From the NCBI GenBank assembly GCA_016793165.1, contig JAEULA010000034.1, positions 310,001 through 374,000 of the forward strand: 64,000 bases of DNA, given 5' to 3'. The translations under genes were made by a program, and so were the position numbers. Of the stretch, positions 15,537-23,700 are shown piece by piece; the first letter of the stretch is position 1; every line of letters starts with the position of its first letter. Source of the stretch: Alphaproteobacteria bacterium. GTDB taxonomy: Bacteria > Pseudomonadota > Alphaproteobacteria > CACIAM-22H2. Below the pieces are notes generated by a model. It made no database searches and was not told the DNA's origin. It worked only from the letters and a program-made list of their open reading frames with translations.

Positions 15537-16405
15537 CGTTCGCGCAGCCGCGGGTCGAGCAGGTCGCGCAGCCCGTCGCCCAGCATGTTGAAGCCGATGA
15601 TGGTCGCGCCGAGCGCCGCCGAGGCGAACAGCGCCAGGAACGGGTCGCTGCGCAGCGCGGGCAGTCCGTCGCGGATCATGCCGCCCCAGCTCGGCAGCGG
15701 CTCCTGCACGCCAAGGCCGAGGAAGCTCAGCGTCGCCTCGGCCATGACGATGAATCCGACGCCCACCGAGGCGCGCACGATCAGCGCCGGCACGATGTTG
15801 GGCAGGCAGTGGCCGAGCAGGATGCGCCAGCCGGGCGTGCCGCAGGCGATCGCCGCGTCGATGAACAGCTCGCCGCGCAGGGACATCACCAGCGAGCGCG
15901 TCAACCGCGCGATCCCCGGCCAGCTCACCACGGCCAGCGACAGGATCACGGTCGGGATGCCGGGGCCGAGCATGGCGGCGACGAGGATCGCGATGATCAG
16001 CTCGGGGAAGGCGAAGGTGATGTCGGCCGCGCGCATCGCGACCGCGTCGATCCAGCCGCCGCGCCACGCCGCGAGCATGCCGACCCCCACGCCCACCAGC
16101 ATCGCGATCGCGAGGACGCCGCCGGCGACCGCCAGCGACACGCGCGCCCCGGTGAGCAGCCGCGCGAGCACGTCGCGGCCCAGCTGGTCGGCGCCGAGCG
16201 CGAAGTCGTCGCCCGGCGGCTCCCACACGAAGGCCATGTCGGTCGACCGCCAGTCCTTCGCCGCCAGCATCGGCCCGAGCAGCGCCGCGAGCGCGACCGC
16301 CAGCACGATCGCGCCGCCGAGCAGCGCCGAGCGGTTGCGCAGCAGCCGGGCGAGGAAGCCGCGCGCGCCGACGCCGTCGTCGATCGTCTCGGCCGCGTCG
16401 GTCAT
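15533..16405 (-). CDS. Peptide-type ABC transporter permease (DppC-like)
   Basis: A 290-residue inner-membrane permease. An N-terminal helix (LGGAIVLAVALAALLGPML) precedes the GADQLGRDVLARLLTGARVSL segment characteristic of DppC/OppC. The EAA loop region reads AIACGTPGWRILLGHCLPN, and about six helices are predicted. Four-base overlaps at both ends show tight translational coupling with the DppB-like and DppD-like genes. Confidence 0.92.
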
Positions 16406-17337
16406 CGCCCGCCTCCGACGCGGACGCGCGGATCGATCACGCCGTAGAGGACGTCGACCGCGAAGCTGATCGCCGCATAGAGCAGCGTGAACAGCATGAC
16501 GATGCCCATCGTCACGGGATAGTCGCGCGCGAAGATCGACTGGATCGCGATGCGCCCGAGGCCCGGGATGTTGAACAGCGTCTCGACCACGAAGGTCCCG
16601 GTGATCAGGCCGCCGAGGATCACGCCGAGCACGGTGAGGATCGGCAGCAGCACGTTGCGCAGGCCGTGGCGCCAGACCACCAGCCGCTCGGCCAGGCCCT
16701 TGGCGCGCGCCGTGCGCATGTAGTCCTGCTGGAGCACCTCGAGCATGAAGGTCCGCGCGAGCCGCGCGAGATAGGCCGTCGCCGGGATCGCCAGCAGCAC
16801 GACCGGCAGCACCGCGTGGATGGGCCGTCCCCATCCGGCGACGGGGAGCCAGGCGAGCTTGATGCTGAACAGCCAGACCAGCAGCGCCGCCATCGCGAAG
16901 TTCGGGATCGACAGCCCGGCGACGAGGACGAGCATCACGCCGGTATCGCCGAGCGAGCCGCGCCGCAGGGCCGCGAAGATGCCGAGGGCGACGCCGAGCG
17001 GCGCGGCGATCAGCAGCGCCGCGCCCGCGATGAGTGGCGAGATCGCGAGACCGTCGGCGATGACCGCCGCCACCGTGGTGCCGGGGAAGCGGAAGGACAG
17101 CCCCATCTCGCCGCGCAGCAGCCCGGCCACATAGCCCGCGAACTGCGCCAGCACGGGACGGTCGAGGCCGTACTCGGCGCGCAGCTTGTCGGCGAGGGCG
17201 CGATTGGCCGACTGGTCGCCGAGCATCACCGTCACCGGATCGCCGGGGACGAACTGGTTGGCGACGAAGGTGAGCACGACCGCGGCGAGCACGGTGAGCA
17301 GCAGGCCGACCAGTCGACGAAGCAGGAAGCGGATCAC
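16402..17337 (-). CDS. Peptide-type ABC transporter permease (DppB-like)
   Basis: A 311-residue permease beginning MIRFLLRRLVGLLLTVLAAVV, the usual first helix of DppB/OppB. Next comes the periplasmic FVPGDPVTVMLGDQ loop, then about five more helices. The EAA motif reads YMRTARAKGLAERLVVWRHGLRN. The start codon is GTG, preceded by a good GGAGG site. A G-rich element lies 55 bases upstream in the leader between this gene and the binding-protein gene. Confidence 0.93.
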   Translation of the reverse strand: MIRFLLRRLVGLLLTVLAAVVLTFVANQFVPGDPVTVMLGDQSANRALADKLRAEYGLDRPVLAQFAGYVAGLLRGEMGLSFRFPGTTVAAVIADGLAISPLIAGAALLIAAPLGVALGIFAALRRGSLGDTGVMLVLVAGLSIPNFAMAALLVWLFSIKLAWLPVAGWGRPIHAVLPVVLLAIPATAYLARLARTFMLEVLQQDYMRTARAKGLAERLVVWRHGLRNVLLPILTVLGVILGGLITGTFVVETLFNIPGLGRIAIQSIFARDYPVTMGIVMLFTLLYAAISFAVDVLYGVIDPRVRVGGGR

Positions 17338-17391
17338 GCGTAGCGCCTCCGGGCCGGCCGCGTCGGCGCCCGCGGCGCGCCGACGGCAAGG

Positions 17392-17413
17392 CCCCCGCCC
17401 CGCCCCGCCCCCC
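17392..17413 (-). promoter_or_regulatory. G-quadruplex motif between binding-protein and permease genes
   Basis: On the transcribed minus strand the bases read G6-C-G4-C-G4-C-G5, four G-runs with single-base loops, a textbook intramolecular G4 pattern. It lies in the 124-base gap between the binding-protein stop (17462) and the permease start (17337). Three tandem TCGCG units lie beside it at 17415-17429. A stable mRNA structure here could uncouple binding-protein and permease levels. Confidence 0.6.
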
Positions 17414-17461
17414 GTCGCGTCGCGTCGCGGGAGGATCGGGATGCCGGGATCGCGCGCGCGC

Positions 17462-19009
17462 TCACTCGATCGTCACGCCGCCGTAAGGCAGGTAGCGCAT
17501 CGGCGTGAGGGTCACGCCCTTCACATTGGGCTTCACAAGCGCGACCTGCGTGCGCACGAAGAGGCCGCAGGTGCCGAAATCGTCGAGCAGCGCCTTCTCC
17601 GCCTGATTGTAGAGCTTGTAGCGCGCGGCATCGTCGGGCGTGACCTGCGCCTGATCGATCAGCCGGTCGAACTCGGCATTGGCGTAGCGCGCGCGGTTGT
17701 ACGGGCTCTTGGAATGCCACACCTGGCTCAGGAAATAGAGCGCGTCGGGATAGCCGGCCGTCCACCCCCAGGCGAAGAGCGGCACCTCGCCGGCATTGAG
17801 CGCGCGCAGGAAGGTCGCGCGTTCCATGATCTCGATCTCGACGGTCAGCCCCAGGACCTTCTTCCACTGGTCCACGTAGTAGGCGTTCTCGTTGCGGAAC
17901 GGGGCGAGTGCCGCGATCTTGAGCGCGGGCATGTTGCGGCCGTCCGGGAATCCCGCTTCGGCCATGAGCCGCTTCGCGCGCTCGGCGTCGAACTTCAGCG
18001 CCTTGAGCTCGGGATTGGCCCCGGGAATTCCCGGCGTGACCTGGCCGGCGAGCGGCTCGGCAAGGCCGCCGAACAGGCCGCGGGTCATCGCGTCGCGGTC
18101 GATCGCGAGGCAGAGGGCCTCGCGCACCCGCCGGTCCTTGAACGGCGCGAACAGGTTCTGGTTCATGCCCAGGAAGTTGATCTGCGCCGCCGGCGCCGTG
18201 ATCGCCTGCGCCTTGAGCTTGGCATCGCGCATGATCCGGCGCGCCAGATCCGTCCCGGCGACGTTGAGCAGGTCGAGCTCGCCGGCCTCGTACATCGACA
18301 CCGCCGTGTCTTCACTCGGCACGATGACGTAGTGCACGCCGTCGATCCGCGGTGCTCCGCCCCAATAGGCCTTGTGCGCCGCCAGCTTCACCTCCTGGCC
18401 GCGCTTCCAATGCGTGAAGCTGAATGGCCCGGTGCCGGCCGAGACCTGCAGGAACCATTCCGGCCCCTTCTCGTCGATCACCTTCGCGTCGAAGATCATG
18501 AACGGATAGATCGGGAAGAGGACGTCCGGCGCGGTGAACCGGACATCGAGCGTGTGGTCGTCGACGATCTTGACGCCGGCGAGATCCTTGGACTGGCCGT
18601 CGGCGACGGCCTTGGCCCCCTCGATGCGCTGCAGGTACTGCAGCGCGAGGCCGGCCTTGCTGCCGGGCGCGAGCAGCCGCTCGAAGCTCGCCTTCACGTC
18701 GGCGGCGGTGAAGTCGCGGCCGGAGTGGAACTTGACGCCTTTGCGCAGCTCGAAGCGCCAGCCGAGATTGTCGGGATGCGCGGTCCACTTCGTCGCCAGC
18801 GCCGGCTCGATGGCGCCGGAGCGCCCGACATCCGTGAAGCCCTGGTAGACGTTGCGCAGCACGTCGCCGGCGATCAGCGCCGAGTAGGTGATCGGATCGA
18901 TCATCTCCGGATCGGCATTGATGTTGACGCGCAGATCGCGCGCAGCGGCGTCCGCCGTCCAGGCGGAGACCGCGAGCGCGATGACGGCCAGTCGCTTCAG
19001 GAGTTTCAT
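17462..19009 (-). CDS. ABC transporter peptide/organic-solute binding protein (SBP family 5)
   Basis: A 515-residue secreted protein with a Sec signal (LKRLAVIALAVSAWTADAAA) and no lipobox Cys. The mature part follows the family 5 pattern: INADPEMIDPITYSALIAGDVLRNVYQGF, then WRFELRKGVKFHSGRDFTAADV, and later VREALCLAIDRDAM. It delivers substrate to the DppBCDF-like complex encoded just downstream. Family 5 proteins bind peptides, nickel, sugars or opines. The hydrolase, cupin and amidohydrolase genes that follow point to a catabolic substrate. The ATG is preceded by GAGGGGGCAATC. The gene diverges from an alpha/beta hydrolase across 123 bases. Confidence 0.93.
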   Translation of the reverse strand: MKLLKRLAVIALAVSAWTADAAARDLRVNINADPEMIDPITYSALIAGDVLRNVYQGFTDVGRSGAIEPALATKWTAHPDNLGWRFELRKGVKFHSGRDFTAADVKASFERLLAPGSKAGLALQYLQRIEGAKAVADGQSKDLAGVKIVDDHTLDVRFTAPDVLFPIYPFMIFDAKVIDEKGPEWFLQVSAGTGPFSFTHWKRGQEVKLAAHKAYWGGAPRIDGVHYVIVPSEDTAVSMYEAGELDLLNVAGTDLARRIMRDAKLKAQAITAPAAQINFLGMNQNLFAPFKDRRVREALCLAIDRDAMTRGLFGGLAEPLAGQVTPGIPGANPELKALKFDAERAKRLMAEAGFPDGRNMPALKIAALAPFRNENAYYVDQWKKVLGLTVEIEIMERATFLRALNAGEVPLFAWGWTAGYPDALYFLSQVWHSKSPYNRARYANAEFDRLIDQAQVTPDDAARYKLYNQAEKALLDDFGTCGLFVRTQVALVKPNVKGVTLTPMRYLPYGGVTIE

Positions 19010-19132
19010 GATTGCCCCCTCGAGTTCGATTGGTGTCGACTGTAGTCGCCGCGGTCGCCTCCAGGCGAGTGCCATGGGGCGCGCGCTGCCCGGTTCCGAG
19101 GCGCGGAACACGACGAGACAAGGTTCGGCGAC

Positions 19133-19942
19133 GTGACACCAGCCAGAATTGCCCGCGGCTACATCAACCTTCCGTGGGGACAGGTCCATTACCGCACCGC
19201 GGCCGCCGCGACGGCGGGCCCGCTGCTGCTCCTGCTGCACCAGTCGCCCCTCTCGGCCCGCAACTACGACCGGGTGCTGCCGCTGCTCGGGGCCTTCTGC
19301 CGCCCGATCGCCGTCGACACGCCCGGTTATGGCGGCTCCGACCTCCCCGAGCCGACGTGGGAGGTCGCCGACTATGCCAACCTCGTCTTCGCCGTGGCGG
19401 ACCGGCTGGGGGAGTCGCGCTTTCATCTCTTCGGGCGGGCGACGGGCACGGTCTTCGCGCTGGCCGCCGCCATGACGCAGCCCGAGCGCCTGCACAGCCT
19501 GACCCTGCACGGGCTGCCGGTCTACACCGCGGCAGAGCGCGCCGACCGGCTGGCGAGTTTCGCGCCGCCCTTCGCCCCCGACGACGAGGGCGGGCATCTC
19601 GCCTGGATCTGGCGGCGCATCAAGGGCGAATACCCGTGGATCGACCCGCGGCTCGCCACGCATTTCGTGGCCGACTATCTCGCCACCGGCGGCGACTTCG
19701 CGACGGCCTATCGCGCGATCTGGCGCTGGGACCTAGCCGGCAAGGCGCAGGACTGGCGCGCGGTGCCGACGCTGCTGATCGCCGGGACCCGCGATCGGAT
19801 CGGGTTCATGCACGAACGCGCGGTCCGCTTGCTTCCCGCGGCGCGGACCGTGACGCTCGACGGCGCGACCGATTTCGTCGCCGAGCAGGAGCCGGAGCGC
19901 TTCGCGGCCGTGCTGCGCGACATGATCGTCGCCAACCGCTGA
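19133..19942 (+). CDS. Alpha/beta hydrolase
   Basis: A 269-residue soluble hydrolase starting at GTG. It has the early oxyanion segment LLLLLHQSPLSARNYD, the DTPGYGGSDLPEP loop and an elbow reading HLFGRATGTVFALA. The usual nucleophile position (G-x-S-x-G) reads G-R-A-T-G here, so Ala sits where Ser is expected and catalysis by the standard triad is doubtful. Acid residue candidates occur in IAGTRDRIGFMHE. It diverges from the ABC importer and ends 36 bases before the convergent phosphopantetheinyl transferase gene. Confidence 0.82.
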   Translation: MTPARIARGYINLPWGQVHYRTAAAATAGPLLLLLHQSPLSARNYDRVLPLLGAFCRPIAVDTPGYGGSDLPEPTWEVADYANLVFAVADRLGESRFHLFGRATGTVFALAAAMTQPERLHSLTLHGLPVYTAAERADRLASFAPPFAPDDEGGHLAWIWRRIKGEYPWIDPRLATHFVADYLATGGDFATAYRAIWRWDLAGKAQDWRAVPTLLIAGTRDRIGFMHERAVRLLPAARTVTLDGATDFVAEQEPERFAAVLRDMIVANR

Positions 19943-19978
19943 GGCCGACGCCCTCGGGCGCCGCCACGTCGCGCGCCG

Positions 19979-20701
19979 TCACGTCGGGCCGGGCGACGCC
20001 GCGTCCTCGGGCCATCGGCGGTGCACCGCGGTCCAGCCGTCGCCCTCGACGGCGATCGCACCGACGACGCCTTCGCCCGCGACGAACTCGGCCAGCCGCC
20101 AGCGCGCGGCTTCGCCCGGCGAGCCTTCGACCGCGAGAAGCGCGGCCGCTTCGCCCGGCGCCAGCGACACCGAGAACGAATCCAGCGGCATGCTCAGGCC
20201 CAGGCCGATCGCCTTGATGTAGGCCTCCTTGCGGGTCCAGCACGCGAGGAAGCCGCGCCCGCGATCCGCGGGATCCAACGCCGTCCAGGACGCGATCTCC
20301 CGCGACGAGAAGTGCCGCCGGGCCAGCGCGGCGAGGTCGAAGCCCGCGCGCGGCCGCTCGATGTCGACGCCGATCCGACGTTGCGCGGACACGGCGCAGA
20401 CCATGCGGTTGTCGCTGTGGGACAGGTTGAATGCCAGTCCCGCCGCGGTCGACGGCGCGACGAGCACCGGCTTTCCCCAAGGCCCCGCGTCGAAGACGAG
20501 CGCGGCGGGATCCGTCTCGAGGTAGCGCGCGAGAAGGCGGCGCAGCGCCGCGCGGCGGGCGCGGAAGCGACGCCGCAAGAGGTCGGTCGCGAAACGCTCG
20601 GCGCGCGCGTGCTCGGCCGTCGACAGGATGCCCGGCACCGGTTCGCAATGCGCGTCGAGCCCGGCATGCCAGATGTCGACGCGATCGGGCTGCGCGCGCA
20701 C
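19979..20701 (-). CDS. 4'-phosphopantetheinyl transferase, Sfp type
   Basis: A 240-residue enzyme that moves the phosphopantetheine arm from coenzyme A to carrier-protein serines. Sfp-type marks are in order: GPWGKPVL, NLSHSDN, GVDIERPRAG (Mg-binding Asp and Glu), and FLACWTRKEAYIKAIG. It starts at GTG three bases after the stop of the NRPS gene, so it is translationally coupled and surely primes the two carrier domains of that protein. Confidence 0.95.
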   Translation of the reverse strand: MRAQPDRVDIWHAGLDAHCEPVPGILSTAEHARAERFATDLLRRRFRARRAALRRLLARYLETDPAALVFDAGPWGKPVLVAPSTAAGLAFNLSHSDNRMVCAVSAQRRIGVDIERPRAGFDLAALARRHFSSREIASWTALDPADRGRGFLACWTRKEAYIKAIGLGLSMPLDSFSVSLAPGEAAALLAVEGSPGEAARWRLAEFVAGEGVVGAIAVEGDGWTAVHRRWPEDAASPGPT

Positions 20702-20704
20702 CGT

Positions 20705-23700
20705 CTAGCCGGGCTCGCCGTCGATGCGGCGCAGATGGTCCTGCAGCCGACGAACGAGCTCGGGCGCGTTCGGATCGTAGAGCGCCTGCCCGGCGTCCTT
20801 GCCCGGGACGCGCTCGAACTCGACGTCCCGGCCCGTGATGCCGCGCCAGTCGATCGACATCCGCCCCTTGCGGTTCTCCCAGTCGTCGGAGCGGAAGACG
20901 ACGAAGTCGCCCGCGATCGGCCGCGGGCGATACGCCTCGAGCGCCGCGCGATGCGCGGCGATGACCTGCTGCTGCGCCATCTCGCGCCGGACGTCGTTCG
21001 GCAGGCGGCGCGGCGCGGCGGCGCGGCGGACGACCGCCACCTTGCGGCGCAGGAAGCCGCCCCACTGCGACACCGGCAGCCGCGCGATGTCGCGCGCATA
21101 GAGCCGCAGGCGCCCGGCCGAGAACGCCGCGACTCCCAGCGCGCGGCGGATGCGATAGCCGGTCCGCCGCAGCGGTGCCGATGCCGCGCGCACGTGATGG
21201 AAGGCGGGATCGAGCATCGCCAGCAGGGCGACCTGCTCGCCCGCGCGCTTGAGCTGCTGCGCCATCTCGTAGGCGAACACGCCGCCGATGCAGACACCGA
21301 GGATCCGGTAGGGGCCGCGCGGCTGGATGGCTCGCATCTGTTCGACGTAGTGCGCCGCGATGTCCTCGACGCGGTCGAACGGCGCCTCGTGACCGTCGAG
21401 CCCGCGCGCCTGCATGCCGACCAGGGGCCTCGCTTCGCCGAGGCGGCGCGCGAGCGTGGCGAAGCACACGACGTTGCCGCCGACGCCCGGCACGGCGAAG
21501 AGCGGCGGCAGGCCGCCGCGGCGCTGCACCGGCACCGCGGTCGGCCAGCGCTCGGGCGACGCGGCCTTGCGGATGACGTCGGCAAACAGCGCGATCGTCG
21601 GGGCGTCGAAGATCGTGGCGAGCGGCAAGGGGCGGTCGACCAGCGGGTCGATCCGCGCCAGCAGCTTCGCCGCGATCAGCGAGTGGCCGCCGAGGTCGAA
21701 GAAGTCGTCGTCGACGCCGATCTCCGGCACGCCGAGGACCTCGCGCCAGATCGTCTCGAGCCGGGCCTCGAGCTCGTCGCGCGGCGCCACGCGCGCATGC
21801 GCGCCCGCACCGGTGAATTCGACGGCCGGCAAGGCGTCCAGGTCGACCTTGCCCTGCGTCGTCAGGGGCAGCTCGGGCAGCAGCACGATCGCCGCGGGCA
21901 CCATGTAGCCGGGCAGGCGCTCGCGCAGGAAATCCGCGAGCTCGCCGGCCGACGGCGCCGGCACGCCGGCCTCGGCGACGGCATAGAGCGCCAGCCGCGC
22001 CTCGCCGCGCGCATCGCGGCGCAGCGCGACCGCGGCCCGGCGGATCGCGCGATGGGTACAGACCGCCACCTCGATCTCGCCGGGCTCGATGCGGAAGCCG
22101 CGCAGCTTCACCTGACGATCGACGCGTCCGAGGAACTGCAGCACGCCGTCCGCACGCCAGCGCACGAGGTCGCCGCTGCGGTAGAGGACGTCGCCCGGCA
22201 CGAAGGGATTGGGGACGAAGCGCGCCGCGGTGAGGTCCGGGCGTCCGAGATAGCCGCGCGCGACGCCCGCCCCGCCGATGCAGAGCTCGCCGACCGCGCC
22301 GACGGGCAGCAGGGACTGCTGCGCGTCGAGCACGTAGACGCAGGTATTCGCGATCGGTCGCCCGATCGGGATGGCGACGTCCTCCGCCCGCAGCTGGCCG
22401 GTCGCATGCGTGGTCGCGAAGGTCGTCGTCTCGGTCGGGCCATAGCCGTTGAGCAGCCGGCAGCCGGGATGCGCCGCCCGGAAGCGCCGGACATGCGCGA
22501 CCGACACCACGTCGCCGCCGGTCAGCACCTGGCCGACGCCCGCGAGATCGTCGAGAACATGATCGACGAGCTCGTTGAACAGACCGGCCGTGAACCACGC
22601 GGTGGTGACCTTCGCGTCGACGATGATCCGCGCGATCTCGCGCAGCGTCGGCTGCGGTGTCGCGACCTGCACGACGCAGCCGCCGTTGAGCAGCGCGCCC
22701 CAGATCTCGAACGTCGCGGCGTCGAAGGCGATCGAGCCGAGCTGCAGGACGCGCTCCTCGGGTCCGAAGCGCGCGTAGTCGGCGTCGCGCACGAGGCGGA
22801 TCACGCCCCGTTGCTCGACGGCCACGCCCTTCGGGGCCCCGGTCGAGCCCGAGGTGTACATGACGTAGGCCAGCGAGCGCGGCCCCGTGCCGCTCGCGAT
22901 CGGCGTGCAGGGCTCGGCGGCGAGATCGGCGCCGAGCGGATCGAGCCGCAGCACGCGTGCGCGGCTGTCGACGAGGGCCGGGAGCGCCTCATCGACCGCG
23001 AGCACGAGGTCGGCGCCCGCGTCGGCGACGATGAGTGCAGCGCGCGCCGCCGGAAGTTGCGCATCGAGCGGCAGGTAGGCGGCCCCGGCCTTCAGGATCG
23101 CCAGCTGCGCCGCGATCAGCACCGGCGTGCGGCCGGCCGCCAGCGCGACGATGTGACCGTCGCCAACACCCTGCGCACGCAGCCGATGCGCGAGCCGCGT
23201 CGACCAGTCCTCGAGCGCGCGATAGGCGATCCGCGTCTCGCCGCAGGCGATGGCCGTCGCGTCGGGCCGCGCGCGCGCCTGCTCCGAGAACAGCGCCGCG
23301 ACGGTGCCCGCCACGGGTCGCAGCGTCCCGGCACCGCTCCAGGCCTCGAGCAGAAGGTGGCGCTGCGCCTCCGGCACCGCGGCCAGCATCGAGATTCGCA
23401 GGTCCGGCGTCGTCGCGATCGATTCCAGCAACCGCTCGATGACGTCGATGAACCGGTCGGCCGTCCGCGGATCGAAGAGACTGCTGTCGTAGTGGAAACG
23501 AAGGGACAATTCGTCCCCGCTCTCCACGAAGGTCATCTGCAGGTCGAACTTCGACGTGCCGTCGTCGGCGGCGATCATCTCGGTCGCCAGGCCGGGCAGG
23601 TCGAGCTCGAACGTGTCGCGACTGGCGAGGCCGACCACGGTCTGGAACAGCGGGTGCCGATCGGCGCTCCGTCGCACGCCGGCCTCCTCGAGGATGCGCG

